A DNA stretch of 64,000 nucleotides, taken from the NCBI RefSeq assembly GCF_020662265.1, contig NZ_VEWM01000080.1, positions 248,001 through 312,000 on the forward strand. Reading direction: 5' to 3'. Of the stretch, positions 8,527-18,285 are shown piece by piece. The DNA is from Psychrobacter sp. I-STPA6b (lineage in GTDB: Bacteria > Pseudomonadota > Gammaproteobacteria > Pseudomonadales > Moraxellaceae). A model generated the notes under the pieces. The model saw only the letters and a program-made list of their open reading frames with translations. It was not told the DNA's origin and searched no databases. A program made the position numbers and the translations under genes. Each line of letters starts with the position of its first letter. The stretch's first letter is position 1.

Positions 8527-9123
8527 ATGTCAGCACTTTCTTCCCGTACGATTATGGCTATCGCTATTGCCTTTTTATTGCTAGTCATTGCTCTGCTATA
8601 TGGATGTGTCTCAAGCCAGAAGCAAGCACCTTCTGCAACCAATAGCCAGATACCTAAAACCGCTACTAGCTCACCCGAAAATAATAGCCCTACTCTTAAC
8701 TCACCAAACCAACAACAAAATGAAAATCCCGTAATACCACCAAATAATACGCCTGCTATAACCAACGAGCAAATTAAGTCACAAACACCTTCTTTTGTTC
8801 GTCCAGAAGTGCGCCACCTCATTCAAAAACGATACAGCGACAATAGTGAGCTACAAAGTGCTTTAGCTGGTGCAGCAATTTTACAGTCTTATTTAGATAA
8901 CCCTAGCCAAGATGCCGTAGCAATTAGCCAACGCTATGACTGCACAACTATTAACCTTACCCAGTCTGATCAGAATCTGATTAAATCCTTAACATTTGAT
9001 ACACCAGAGCGTATGCAGACTTTTAAAAATGGCTTAGCTAATTATATTCCCCCCGTTAGCACAGAAATATCTATCGACAGTCAAGGTAATGCCATCAATC
9101 CCTGTCAAAATGTGATAGAATAA
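8527..9123 (+). CDS. Hypothetical lipoprotein
   Basis: 198 residues. An N-terminal hydrophobic segment ends in LLYGC (Cys27), a credible lipobox, followed by about 60 residues rich in Ser, Pro, Asn and Gln that look disordered. The C-terminal half (from about PEVRHLIQKR) is mixed and probably folded, with one Cys pair (YDCTT and NPCQN) that could form a disulfide. AAGGATA precedes the ATG. It lies 53 bases before a secreted alpha/beta hydrolase, so the two may be an exported pair. No family recognised. Confidence 0.6.
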   Translation: MSALSSRTIMAIAIAFLLLVIALLYGCVSSQKQAPSATNSQIPKTATSSPENNSPTLNSPNQQQNENPVIPPNNTPAITNEQIKSQTPSFVRPEVRHLIQKRYSDNSELQSALAGAAILQSYLDNPSQDAVAISQRYDCTTINLTQSDQNLIKSLTFDTPERMQTFKNGLANYIPPVSTEISIDSQGNAINPCQNVIE

Positions 9124-9176
9124 TCACTATTCTACACGTCAACCTCTACTTTCTTTAATTGCAAAAGGAACTTGCT

Positions 9177-10265
9177 ATGCAACTTCACTATAAATCTATC
9201 ACTCGTACAGCACTATACTGCTCTCTTCTAGTTCCACTTTGTTTGTCATCTGCATATGCCACAGAATCAGGAAATGCTGTCAATACAACAAATACTCATC
9301 AGATTCTGAATCAATCACAACAGCCCCCTGTTTCAGTATACTTTTTAAATGGCATCTTTAATACAGATATTCAAAGCCAGACTTCTGCTATTGCCTTATT
9401 TGAGCGTCTTAAAAACAATCCTGACTTCTTACAATTAGTCAATAACCAACAGGTACACTTACGTACCTTATATAACCCAACTGACCCATATATGGGTGAT
9501 ATCTATGAACTATCTGCTCAAGCAGGCATCCAAAAAGAAGCGCTAGCAGCAACTGAAGCCAGACTTGCTGAAGAAAATCAAAACAATCAATATGATGCAG
9601 CCGATCTAGAGATACTGCGCCGAGCCATTTTTAATCAGGAAATACATAAGGCAAATCAAGCTTATCAAGCACAAGATTACTCTTCATTTAACTTTATTCA
9701 TAAAGCGGGTAATCGTGCCATTGGTCATTATCAAATGCTAGCAAAAGAAGTAAAAAAATCTCTACTAGCCGGTGAAAAAGTGGTAATTGTTGCCCATTCT
9801 CAGGGGAACTATGTGGTGCAAGGTATCTATGCTCAGCTGGCACAAGACCCACAAGTGAGTACTCACTTAGCAAATAATCTCAGCGTCGTTGGGGTTGCTA
9901 ATGTAGCAGCGACCACACCTAGCGCTAGCTATATTACCAATAAGGACGATCTGGCTGTCTATCGCTGGCATACCAAACAAGGGGGCAATCCAATGACTGC
10001 CAACTTTAATGCCATCTTTGCTAACGGTGAGTCTCTTAGTGCTTACTTCTGGGAATCAGCTGTACAGAAACAAAATGATTCACAAAATCATGGTTTTATC
10101 GAAACTTATCTATCTGCTCGCTTTAATACCAATCAAGAATTTACGCCACATCAACCAGAAATCATCGCTAAAGAAACACAAAATGATGCCACACCAAAAA
10201 CCATTTATGGCAATATCGTGACACGTGTCATGAATGGTATAGAAACGATCTTTAGCGCATCATAA
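9177..10265 (+). CDS. Secreted alpha/beta hydrolase-fold protein (lipase/esterase-like)
   Basis: About 362 residues from ATG 9177, which has AAGGA at a good distance; an in-frame TTG at 9159 lies before that site and is unlikely. A signal peptide (LYCSLLVPLCLSSAYA) precedes the mature protein. The nucleophile elbow GxSxG-like motif is HSQGN inside VVIVAHSQGNYVVQG, typical of lipase/esterase folds. VYFLNGIFN near the start resembles the oxyanion-side strand. A C-terminal catalytic His is plausible in NHGFIETYL. Substrate unknown. Confidence 0.65.
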   Translation: MQLHYKSITRTALYCSLLVPLCLSSAYATESGNAVNTTNTHQILNQSQQPPVSVYFLNGIFNTDIQSQTSAIALFERLKNNPDFLQLVNNQQVHLRTLYNPTDPYMGDIYELSAQAGIQKEALAATEARLAEENQNNQYDAADLEILRRAIFNQEIHKANQAYQAQDYSSFNFIHKAGNRAIGHYQMLAKEVKKSLLAGEKVVIVAHSQGNYVVQGIYAQLAQDPQVSTHLANNLSVVGVANVAATTPSASYITNKDDLAVYRWHTKQGGNPMTANFNAIFANGESLSAYFWESAVQKQNDSQNHGFIETYLSARFNTNQEFTPHQPEIIAKETQNDATPKTIYGNIVTRVMNGIETIFSAS

Positions 10266-10667
10266 CGTACATGCATTTATTCTGGTCGTTAGGTCTATCA
10301 TACGGTGGGGCTGATAAGCAGTCCCTACCCTACTACCTAATTAGGAAGAACAAATACATACTAATAATATGGCTGTGTAGCAATGAGAACAACATCATCA
10401 CCATGTAGTGGCTCTTTGACTTGAATGAACTATAAGCAAAGTTATAAACTGGTATTAAGGCAGAAGAGTGCAAATAGTATGGTTGTACAGCAGACTTTCC
10501 TAACACCGTAGCAATTATCAAGATCGTTAACTATATTTTGACTATATCTATGATATACCAACCTATCTTATTAATGATTTTTATTGCTTAAATTTAAGAT
10601 AAGTTGCATATATCAAATATAGCTAAGTTAATATTTTTACTCAAAATAAACATATATAGTTACACAC
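10266..10667. other. Gene-free interval between convergent genes
   Basis: 402 bases between the hydrolase and the AT-rich cassette. I see no supported ORF or RNA. A bulged inverted repeat (GGTGGGGCTG near 10301 with CAGTCCCTACC near 10318) might be a weak bidirectional terminator. The right half becomes very AT-rich toward the cassette. Confidence 0.4.
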
Positions 10668-11576
10668 TTATTCAGCAAAAGCTGTATAAGATAGCTTTTC
10701 TTTAGCAGGTATTTCTAAAAGCTCTTTCACAATATCACTTTTTATTAATTCTTTTGCTGGTTCTTTAATATTATTAAAGTATTGATGGTCTTTTTCATTT
10801 ACCTCAAAATATTTTATTTTATTATTTATTTTATTAAGATAATTGCGGTAGTCACTTAGTAAGACTGAATATTTTTGATAGCTATCTTCAATTAGATGTT
10901 GAGAAAAAACCTCTTGTTTAAGACGATGTGAAAGAATAAACTCAAGATTCATTCCAACTGGTAGTAACTCCATAATATGCTGGATAAATTTCATTACTAA
11001 TATTAAGTGATTTTGATCTTGTATGCTGTTAGAATCCACAAAATATATTAGGCTTTTTGTGAACGAAACCATATTATTTTTTGATTTTATAGACTCTGCC
11101 AATATATTATTAGCTAAAAACTCAATTACATCTATATGGTTTCTATCTGAATTTAAAATAGTTTGTAAGCTTTGTACAATAGCTAAATATTCGCTAAATT
11201 TATTAAGGTAAAATACAATATTTTGCTCATCTATCTTTTGTGATACCTCAGATATATTTTTATTTACAACCTCGATTTTTTTGCTTAAAAGTTGTGTTTG
11301 AATAATAGTAGCAATCATAAGACTACCTGTTGAAACCGCTTGTGTAGCTACAATAGTATTTTGGATAGTATTCTGTAGTGTCCCTAAAGTTTGAACAAAA
11401 GAATCTGAACTAATGCTAATTTCTTTAAAAGGTATATGTTGAATAATTCCTGATTTACCTAATCCTGCTTTCCAATAAGCAACACCATCTCTAATAATAA
11501 CTTCATTATTTTCTATAGCTGCTATTAAAGTACTTGTAAATCTATCTATATCATAAGTTAAAATCACTTGTTCCAT
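10668..11576 (-). CDS. Hypothetical protein with hydrophobic segment and coiled coil, partner of YaaW-like gene
   Basis: 302 residues, no family recognised. Residues 1-55 form a mixed domain (YDIDRFTSTLIAAIENNEV). A hydrophobic stretch around 75-97 (ATQAVSTGSLMIATIIQ) could be a membrane segment, followed by a probable coiled coil (about 98-120). The rest is helical and rich in Lys, Asn and Ile. It follows the YaaW-like gene with an 11-base gap, so they are very likely co-transcribed. Codons are far more AT-rich than in metG or gcvP, suggesting acquisition by transfer. Function unknown. Confidence 0.7.
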   Translation of the reverse strand: MEQVILTYDIDRFTSTLIAAIENNEVIIRDGVAYWKAGLGKSGIIQHIPFKEISISSDSFVQTLGTLQNTIQNTIVATQAVSTGSLMIATIIQTQLLSKKIEVVNKNISEVSQKIDEQNIVFYLNKFSEYLAIVQSLQTILNSDRNHIDVIEFLANNILAESIKSKNNMVSFTKSLIYFVDSNSIQDQNHLILVMKFIQHIMELLPVGMNLEFILSHRLKQEVFSQHLIEDSYQKYSVLLSDYRNYLNKINNKIKYFEVNEKDHQYFNNIKEPAKELIKSDIVKELLEIPAKEKLSYTAFAE

Positions 11577-11587
11577 TTTTATCTTCC

Positions 11588-12376
11588 CTAAAATTCATTT
11601 TTTGGTTTATGCTTGATACGCATAATAGCAATAATACATACTGCTGGAATTGTAACCCGATAAGCAGGAGATGTAATATCTTTTGCCAAAAGTGCTGTAC
11701 CAAATGCTATACCAAGTGGTGATACAGTAGCAGTCGAGGCAAAAGCTCTACCAGCAAAAGCCATTGATTTGACATGTTTAGTATATTTAACATATTTAGT
11801 ATACTTCACTACTTTCCCCAAACCTATTGCACCATTTACACCACTTACACCACTTAATATTCTTTCTTTATTTATATTATGTTTAATAAATTTTATAGGA
11901 TCTCCTTTTATAGCCCAAAGCCCTAAATAACCTTTTTCTTTTAATTTAGCTTCTAATAAATCCAGATCTATTTTGTTTGGAATCTCTCCAAACACTTCCA
12001 TTAAAATATTCTTCTCAATATCCTCAACTGTATTATTAGCTGAACTTTCTTTATTAGCATTTATTTTTTTTGCAACATCCTTTACTATCTCTTTATACAA
12101 TACACCTTTTCTCCGTGTAGTATTAACTATAGTATCACCACCGAATAGCTGTAACTCCCCTGCTATATCTTTCCAACTTTTCTCATATAAATCAGGTTCT
12201 GTATATCCATATTCATCTTTATTACGTTGAAGTTTTGATTGTAAGTTTTGGCTTCTTCTCTGCTTTCCATCAAAATCATTAATTAATATACTAGCTAGTA
12301 CTTTTAAATCCTGCCAATCTGCATCTTGTAAAAACCCTAAGTCACTATCTTTACGAAATTTTGATTTTTCAGCCAT
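11588..12376 (-). CDS. YaaW/UPF0174 family protein with DUF3944 N-terminus
   Basis: About 262 residues from ATG 12376, which has GGTAGGAG 5 bases upstream; the frame extends upstream without such a site. The opening DSDLGFLQDADWQDLKVLA matches the short DUF3944 region. WKDIAGELQLFGGDTI, LYKEIVKDVAKK and the end SPAYRVTIPAVCIIAIMR match E. coli YaaW as I recall it. Central Gly/Ala-rich segments (SGVSGVNGAIGLGK and STATVSPLGIAFG) may contact membranes. YaaW has no established function. Low GC and the tightly linked unknown partner mark this as an accessory cassette. Confidence 0.75.
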   Translation of the reverse strand: MAEKSKFRKDSDLGFLQDADWQDLKVLASILINDFDGKQRRSQNLQSKLQRNKDEYGYTEPDLYEKSWKDIAGELQLFGGDTIVNTTRRKGVLYKEIVKDVAKKINANKESSANNTVEDIEKNILMEVFGEIPNKIDLDLLEAKLKEKGYLGLWAIKGDPIKFIKHNINKERILSGVSGVNGAIGLGKVVKYTKYVKYTKHVKSMAFAGRAFASTATVSPLGIAFGTALLAKDITSPAYRVTIPAVCIIAIMRIKHKPKNEF

Positions 12377-12577
12377 ATAAGCTCCTACCAAATAAAAACA
12401 CATTGATAATTAAAAAATTAGAAAACACTCATTATATTTCTCATAAATACAGACTAGTACTTCTTATAAAATTTATAAAAGATGATTCTTACAATTTCAT
12501 TACTTAATATCAATAGATAAATGCCTTTACAAAAAGTTTACTTAAAAAACATATACAAATCAATCATTATATAAATC

Positions 12578-13810
12578 CTACCTCGCTAAATACCCTGTCA
12601 TCTCCTCTACGCCATGCAGACTCATCGGGTACATATGCCCCTCAAATAGCTTTTTAATCTCAACAATGGTTTGTGTATAGCCCCAATACTCGGGGTTTTC
12701 AGGATTCAGCCATGCTACTTTATCAAAGTGTTCTAGCACCCGTTTTAGCCAAACAATGCCAGCCTCTGGATTCATATATTCCACACTACCGCCCACTGAA
12801 AATAGCTCATAAGGCGACATAGACGCATCACCAACAAATATCACTCGATATTCGCGCCCATATTTATTGAGTAGCTCTATCGTTGGTATGCGTTCATTAT
12901 GACGGCGATTATTATCTTTCCATACATACTCATATAGGCAATTATGGAAATAGAAAAACTCTAAAGTTTTAAACTCATTTTTGGCAGCTGAAAACAATTT
13001 TTCTAGCGCATCAATATGAATATCCATACTGCCACCAATGTCAAACAACATCAGCACTTTGACCCGATTACGCCGCTCGGGTTGCATATGAATGTCTAAA
13101 ATACCTTTTTTGGCGGTACGTTTGATGGTCTCATGAATGTCTAACTCATCGGCACTGCCTGTACGGGCAAACTGACGCAGGTTACGCAGTGCCATTTGTA
13201 GCTGACGAGTGCCAAGCAGATTATCATCATCAAGGTTGCGATATTTACGCTGTTCCCATACTTTCACCGCACTGCGTTTGCGAGACTCTCCGCCGACTCG
13301 CACGCCTTCTGGGTGGTCACCATAAGCACCAAAAGGTGACGTTCCCCCTGTACCGACCCATTTACTACCACCTTGATGGCGCTCTTTTTGCTCTTTGAGT
13401 CGCTCTTCTAACGCTTTCATCAGCTCTTCAAGTGAACCATATTTTTTGAGCAAACGGCGTTGCTCTTCGGTGAGGTTTTTAGGGTCAAGTTTTAGCTCTA
13501 GCCACTCTTGCGGAATATGGGTTAATTTTGCCATTAATTCATCAATATCTAGGCTATCCACCCCATCAAAATAATCCGCCATGGCTCGGTCAAATTTATC
13601 AAAATGACGCTCATCTTTGACCATACATAGCTTTATCAGCCGATACATACCTTCACGACTGGCAAAGGTACGCATATTGGGGTCATCAGGACATTCAGGA
13701 TGAGGTTGCATCATCAACCCCTGCTCTAATGCAGCGTTTAAATCCAGTAATTCACGGGTGGTTACTGGCACATCATAAGTCCGCAAGGTATAAAATAGTT
13801 TTATAAACAT
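12578..13810 (-). CDS. VWA-domain protein (CoxE-like), partner of MoxR ATPase
   Basis: 410 residues. A C-terminal von Willebrand A domain carries the MIDAS sequence DIGGSMD after VKVLMLF, and the N-terminal half is helical and charged. Family COG3552/CoxE-like proteins act with MoxR AAA ATPases as metal-dependent adaptors in assembly or activation of target complexes. It follows the MoxR gene by 9 bases on the same strand. The specific target in this organism cannot be read from the sequence. Confidence 0.88.
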   Translation of the reverse strand: MFIKLFYTLRTYDVPVTTRELLDLNAALEQGLMMQPHPECPDDPNMRTFASREGMYRLIKLCMVKDERHFDKFDRAMADYFDGVDSLDIDELMAKLTHIPQEWLELKLDPKNLTEEQRRLLKKYGSLEELMKALEERLKEQKERHQGGSKWVGTGGTSPFGAYGDHPEGVRVGGESRKRSAVKVWEQRKYRNLDDDNLLGTRQLQMALRNLRQFARTGSADELDIHETIKRTAKKGILDIHMQPERRNRVKVLMLFDIGGSMDIHIDALEKLFSAAKNEFKTLEFFYFHNCLYEYVWKDNNRRHNERIPTIELLNKYGREYRVIFVGDASMSPYELFSVGGSVEYMNPEAGIVWLKRVLEHFDKVAWLNPENPEYWGYTQTIVEIKKLFEGHMYPMSLHGVEEMTGYLAR

Positions 13811-13819
13811 AATAAAACC

Positions 13820-14671
13820 CTAACGACGCATCATATTCGCAAAGCGTTGCAACAAACTCACATCCGCTTCATTTTTTAGTAATGCCCCATACAATGGTGG
13901 AATGGATTTTTCACCACGTAGATTCTCTTCTAGCTCCTCTTGTGCCATATCATCAGCAAGTAATAAAGTCAGCCAATCGACCAGCTCTGAGGTTGAAGGT
14001 AGTTTTTTTAGCCCTTGTACACTACGCAATTTATAAAATAAATCTAGGGCATCATTGACCAGTTTTTCTTGAATATTGGGGAAATGCACATCAATGATTT
14101 GACGCATGGTCTGCTCATCAGGAAAATCGATGTAGTGGAAAAAACAACGGCGTAAAAACGCATCGGGTAGCTCTTTTTCATTATTTGAAGTGATAATCAC
14201 TACAGGGCGTTGCTCAGCATGAATGGTCTCCCCCGTCTCATATACATAAAACGACATTTTATCCAGCTCATGCAATAAGTCATTGGGAAATTCAATATCA
14301 GCTTTATCAATCTCATCAATCAGTAGCACACTGCGTTTTTCACTGGTAAAGGCTTCCCATAATTTACCGGGTTTGATGTAGTTATTAATGTCATAAACCT
14401 TATCATCACCAAGCTGAGAGTCACGCAAGCGAGATACCGCATCATATTCATATAAGCCTTGCTCTGCTTTGGTGGTCGATTTGATGTGCCAAGTAATCAG
14501 TGGCATATCCAGACTTTTTGCCACTTCTTCGGCAAGTAGTGTCTTACCTGTCCCCGGCTCACCTTTGATAAGTAGCGGCTTTTGTAGGGTCATGGCAGCA
14601 TTAACCGCCAGTTGTAAGTCATCGGTAGCGATATATGATGAGGTACCCTGAAAGTTTTTTTGAGTTGTCAT
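13820..14671 (-). CDS. MoxR-family AAA+ ATPase
   Basis: 283 residues. Walker A GEPGTGKT (37-44), Walker B VLLIDEIDKAD, sensor 1 in ITSNNEKELPDAFLRR with the arginine finger, and a C-terminal helical lid. MoxR ATPases are chaperone-like and usually paired with VWA proteins, as here. Transcription runs from this gene into the VWA gene. A strong start at ATG 14671 is supported by the family N-terminus. Confidence 0.92.
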   Translation of the reverse strand: MTTQKNFQGTSSYIATDDLQLAVNAAMTLQKPLLIKGEPGTGKTLLAEEVAKSLDMPLITWHIKSTTKAEQGLYEYDAVSRLRDSQLGDDKVYDINNYIKPGKLWEAFTSEKRSVLLIDEIDKADIEFPNDLLHELDKMSFYVYETGETIHAEQRPVVIITSNNEKELPDAFLRRCFFHYIDFPDEQTMRQIIDVHFPNIQEKLVNDALDLFYKLRSVQGLKKLPSTSELVDWLTLLLADDMAQEELEENLRGEKSIPPLYGALLKNEADVSLLQRFANMMRR

Positions 14672-14781
14672 ACAATAATTCCTAAATTTAATATCCCTAA
14701 ATTAAAGTCATGAAGTGTAACAGTATTAAATAACTGTTTTATTTTGCAGGTTTTAACAATGAATGGCTTTAGTGTACCGAT

Positions 14782-14808
14782 AAAAAAAGACACCTTAAAG
14801 TGTCTTTT
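14782..14808 (-). terminator. Terminator downstream of the 14.8-15.4 kb membrane-protein gene
   Basis: AAAAGACAC (14785-14793) pairs with GTGTCTTTT (14800-14808) around a 6-base loop. On the minus strand it is followed by seven T residues, so it ends transcription from the gene at 14835-15401. Confidence 0.8.
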
Positions 14809-14834
14809 GTTTATCATAAGTCAAAAATATGATG

Positions 14835-15401
14835 CTATTTTTGATTTTTGGGTGTTTTAATAAGTGGCTGCTGTGTATCTTTTAATACTTCATCAGAGGT
14901 TGGATCTATGTAGTTACCTGTTGCAAGCTGCATTTGTGCTTTTTCATCTTGGGCTGCTTGTAGGCGTGCTTCTTCCATTTTAGATTGCACCAAACTTTTA
15001 ATGAGTGTCCAAATAAACCCAAGTGCTAACCCGACTGAAAATACCACTAAAATTGGAATGAGACTACTTAAAGCCAGACCCATGTCTTTCATGAGTATGC
15101 CATAAACAACCCCCATACTGGCAGGTGCAACTTCACCTGAATCGCCCAACGCCATCCCCGGAGTTAACAATACGGCAAATACTGCTATCCAACTCATACC
15201 ACCAAATGGACGTGGCAAAACACGGGCAACCAACAACCACAGAATAAGTACAACAACCGAAAAGCCAACATAGGCATACATCGGAAGCATCTCAGGGGGG
15301 ACATCTTGTACCAGATGACTCCACCGTATTGTCACATCACTTAACCAATCACTAATGGTATCTAGTGGTAGACTTTTAACAATATCACTTAACCAATCCA
15401 T
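14835..15401 (-). CDS. Hypothetical inner-membrane protein
   Basis: 188 residues with three hydrophobic segments: about 42-63 (YVGFSVVVLILWLLVARVL), 71-85 (MSWIAVFAVLLTPGMAL) and 107-135 (ALSSLIPILVVFSVGLALGF). A charged helix and a polar tail follow. I recognise no family. It has its own terminator, and a 214-base gap separates it from the YcgL gene, so it is probably transcribed alone. Confidence 0.65.
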   Translation of the reverse strand: MDWLSDIVKSLPLDTISDWLSDVTIRWSHLVQDVPPEMLPMYAYVGFSVVVLILWLLVARVLPRPFGGMSWIAVFAVLLTPGMALGDSGEVAPASMGVVYGILMKDMGLALSSLIPILVVFSVGLALGFIWTLIKSLVQSKMEEARLQAAQDEKAQMQLATGNYIDPTSDEVLKDTQQPLIKTPKNQK

Positions 15402-15615
15402 GCGCTACTCTGACAAAATAAAAGAATCATAAAAAGTTTACAGGTTTTGAAAAAAAATGTGCTGTACTTTAACCAAGCAAGGGAAATATAACAGCATATA
15501 TTACCCACCACCCCATAAACTTTTTATCTTTAGAATCTGCATTTTATCACGATGACATCAAAATGCGTAGCCTAGCTCATACCCTACTTTTGACACTTGG
15601 TACGTTCAACAGCCT

Positions 15616-15936
15616 TTAATCATACTTTTTATCTTGTGCTTCTCTCGCACGCAGCTCAGCTTGACGTTTTAGCACATCTTGCGGTGGGGTTTGCACAAAA
15701 TAGCCTTGCGTAGATAGCTTATCCAACACTTCTTGTTTATCTACTCGAGCAAGTTTTAGCGTTTCTGCTAAGTCTAAGTGCATGACAAATTTGCCCTCAC
15801 CCAAACTTTGGCGCAACTCTTTAGGCAATACTCCCAGCCAGTCTTTTAACGCTTCAGTATCATCAGGATAATCTGGACGGGCAATATAAACGTACATCTC
15901 ATCATGCTTGGGGAACTTATAAACATCACAGTGCAT
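15616..15936 (-). CDS. YcgL-domain protein
   Basis: About 106 residues from ATG 15936, preceded by AGGAAG. The sequence follows the YcgL fold (PF05166): CDVYKFPKHDEMYVYIAR at the start and GYFVQTPPQDVL near the end. The biochemical role of YcgL proteins is not established. In several gammaproteobacteria ycgL lies beside rnd; here rnd is about 9 kb away. Confidence 0.85.
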   Translation of the reverse strand: MHCDVYKFPKHDEMYVYIARPDYPDDTEALKDWLGVLPKELRQSLGEGKFVMHLDLAETLKLARVDKQEVLDKLSTQGYFVQTPPQDVLKRQAELRAREAQDKKYD

Positions 15937-16111
15937 CACACTTCCTTTTATTTCTTAACCTTATCAACATCAAAAACGTCAATATTAAATTGTTTATTAT
16001 AAGGGTATCTCGCAACTTTGGATATCAAAGAATCATGTCGGTAAACTTTCCTTGTCAACTGCCCTGTAAATTACCCTTGTAAAATACCCGATTACCTTTC
16101 ATAATAAATGC

Positions 16112-16368
16112 GTCTTTCAGGAGAGTGTCAAACTCAAGTATGATAGAGGATAATTGACCACCGAAGGCGCAATCCACCCTGCCAATCGCTCAGGTAAATG
16201 GACTGAAAGACTCATTAGCATTTTGATTACTGTGACCAATATATGTAAACATTTAATGACAAATCTGGAGAGCGGTGTCAGACAGACCAGACACCCACCG
16301 AAGGGGCAAAGAGAACTTAGCCATCACCATTTGCTAAGTACTTGAAAATCTCAGGTTTCAGGACAGAT
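16112..16368 (+). promoter_or_regulatory. Tandem glycine riboswitch (two aptamers)
   Basis: Aptamer 1 spans 16112-16211, closed by GTCTTTC (16112-16118) with GAAAGAC (16205-16211). It contains GGAGAGTG and the conserved CCACCGAAGGCGCAA core. Aptamer 2 spans about 16263-16368, closed by ATCTG/CAGAT, with GGAGAGCGG and CACCCACCGAAGGGGC. It lies directly before the gcv genes, which cleave glycine, matching the known role of this class as a glycine-on switch. The linker between aptamers (16212-16262) is about 51 bases and contains its own potential stem (TCATTA with TAATGA). Confidence 0.92.
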
Positions 16369-16369
16369 A

Positions 16370-16459
16370 GGGCAAATAAAAGCAACTCATTATCCATTAA
16401 TCGCATAGTCGTTATTCGTATTATGCGCTGGATAAAGTTTCTTTTATTTGCCCTTTTTT
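16370..16459 (+). terminator. Expression-platform terminator of the glycine riboswitch
   Basis: A perfect 13-bp outer stem GGGCAAATAAAAG (16370-16382) / CTTTTATTTGCCC (16441-16453) is followed by TTTTTT (16454-16459). The long interior can pair further (TTATCC with GGATAA, CGCATA with TATGCG). The stem begins right after the second aptamer, so glycine binding is expected to change whether it forms and thereby gate the gcv operon. Confidence 0.85.
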
Positions 16460-16528
16460 GTGCCTAACACAAATGCTTATAACACAACCATCTGACTTTA
16501 TATTCAATTTTGACAAAGGACTTTGATT

Positions 16529-17680
16529 ATGACACTACAACGTACCCCTTTTTATCAAGCTCACCTAGACGCAGGTGGTAAAATTGTCGATTTTTCAGGG
16601 TGGGAGTTGCCCATTCATTATGGCTCACAGATTGAGGAGCATGAAGCCGTTCGTAGTGATGCAGGTATGTTTGATGTGTCACATATGGTAGTGACTGATA
16701 TCGAAGGCAGTGAAGCAAAAGCATGGTTACAAAAATTGCTTGCCAATGATGTGGCAAAACTCAGTACCGTTGGTAAAGCCTTATACACCGCCATGCTTAA
16801 TGACGACGGTGGGGTGATTGATGATTTGATTACTTATCGTATGAATGAGGAAGAAACTCAATATCGTATCGTCTCCAATGCAGCAACTCGCGATAAAGAT
16901 TTGGCACAATTTGAAAAAGTAGCAAAAGACTTTGATGTTACCTTAACCGAACGCCCAGACTTGGGTATGCTTGCGGTACAAGGTCCTAACGCCATTGCAA
17001 AACTAAAACAAGCCAAGCCAAATTGGGCAGACGTTTTGGATAGTCTGAAACCATTTGTCGGTTATGATTTGACTGATGTTGAAGGGCAAGATTGGTTTGT
17101 TGCTCGAACTGGCTATACTGGCGAAGATGGTGTGGAAGTAATTTTGCATAAAGATAATGCCATTGAGTTTTTTAACCTGTTACAAGACAATGGCGTGAAA
17201 CCTTGCGGTCTTGGGGCAAGAGATACCTTACGTATGGAAGCGGGCATGAACCTTTATGGGCATGATATGGACGAGAGTATCAGTCCTTATGAGTGTGGCA
17301 TGGCTTGGACACTTGCTCTTAAAGACGATAGAGATTTTGTTGGTCGTGATGCAATGGTGAGCAAACGCAAACAAGCAAAAGAGGCTGGCACAGCGATGAA
17401 ACAAGTTGGCTTATTGCTTGAGTCCAAAGGTGTATTGCGTGAGGGAATGAGCGTTGCTATTAATTCAGATAACAATCAAGACACAGACAATCAGCAACAA
17501 GGTATTATTACCAGTGGTACATTCTCACCAAGCCTAAAACAATCCATTGCCATTGCACGTATTCCTGCCAGCGTTGATAGCGATACGGTACAAGTTGATT
17601 TGCGTGGCAAAGGTAAATTTGTCGATGTACGCGTGATTAAAATGCCATTTGTCAGAAATGGTAAAAAGCAGTTTGATTAA
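16529..17680 (+). CDS. gcvT: Aminomethyltransferase (glycine cleavage T protein)
   Basis: 383 residues. GcvT transfers the methylene group from the H-protein-bound intermediate to tetrahydrofolate and releases ammonia. The N-terminus [29 protein letters not shown] and the folate-site region [10 protein letters not shown] are typical. ATG 16529 has AAGGA 8 bases upstream; a TTG two codons earlier lies too close. A Gln/Asn/Asp-rich loop near residue 310 is slightly longer than usual. First gene after the glycine riboswitch. Confidence 0.96.
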   Translation: MTLQRTPFYQAHLDAGGKIVDFSGWELPIHYGSQIEEHEAVRSDAGMFDVSHMVVTDIEGSEAKAWLQKLLANDVAKLSTVGKALYTAMLNDDGGVIDDLITYRMNEEETQYRIVSNAATRDKDLAQFEKVAKDFDVTLTERPDLGMLAVQGPNAIAKLKQAKPNWADVLDSLKPFVGYDLTDVEGQDWFVARTGYTGEDGVEVILHKDNAIEFFNLLQDNGVKPCGLGARDTLRMEAGMNLYGHDMDESISPYECGMAWTLALKDDRDFVGRDAMVSKRKQAKEAGTAMKQVGLLLESKGVLREGMSVAINSDNNQDTDNQQQGIITSGTFSPSLKQSIAIARIPASVDSDTVQVDLRGKGKFVDVRVIKMPFVRNGKKQFD

Positions 17681-17752
17681 TTTTATTGATTTTTAGCCAA
17701 TGAAATGGCTACTATAGCCATTTAACCCTTATGTTTTTATTAGGAGAGTTCC

Positions 17753-18133
17753 ATGAGCCATATCCCAGCCGAATTAAAATACGTTGCTAGCCACGAGTGG
17801 TTACGCCTAGAAGATGACGGTACAATTACCGTTGGTATTACTGAACACGCCCAAGACTTATTGGGTGACATCGTCTATGTGGAACTGCCCGAAGTAGGTG
17901 CTACCGTTGCCGCTGATGATGAAGTTGCTGTTGTTGAGTCGGTCAAAGCTGCCTCAGACGTTTATGCCCCGATTACTGGTGAAATTGTCGCCATCAATGA
18001 ATCACTAGAAGATGAGCCAGAGATTATCAACTCTGACCCTTATGGTGATGGCTGGTTCTTTAAAATCAAACCTGATAATGTCGATGATTATGAAAGCTTA
18101 TTGACTGCTGAAGAGTATCAAAACGAGCTGTAA
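17753..18133 (+). CDS. gcvH: Glycine cleavage system H protein
   Basis: 126 residues, normal length. The lipoyl-lysine is Lys65 in [14 protein letters not shown]. It shuttles the aminomethyl group between the P, T and L proteins. AGGAGAG precedes the ATG. It is 72 bases after gcvT in the same direction and is part of the riboswitch-controlled operon. Confidence 0.97.
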   Translation: MSHIPAELKYVASHEWLRLEDDGTITVGITEHAQDLLGDIVYVELPEVGATVAADDEVAVVESVKAASDVYAPITGEIVAINESLEDEPEIINSDPYGDGWFFKIKPDNVDDYESLLTAEEYQNEL

Positions 18134-18285
18134 TAGTTATTTGTTAACTTTTTAGATTTTATTAGGCATAAAAATACACCTATTTTTATGCCTAACCCTT
18201 ACCCCTAAAGCAGATATTTATTTTCTTTAAGTTTTTATTATTTCAGCAAAACTGATAACAAACACAGGAAATATAGGAATTATTT

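Noticed and set aside
10333..10521. 62-residue ORF on the minus strand
   Set aside because: No ribosome binding site, no recognisable composition; probably chance in AT-rich DNA.
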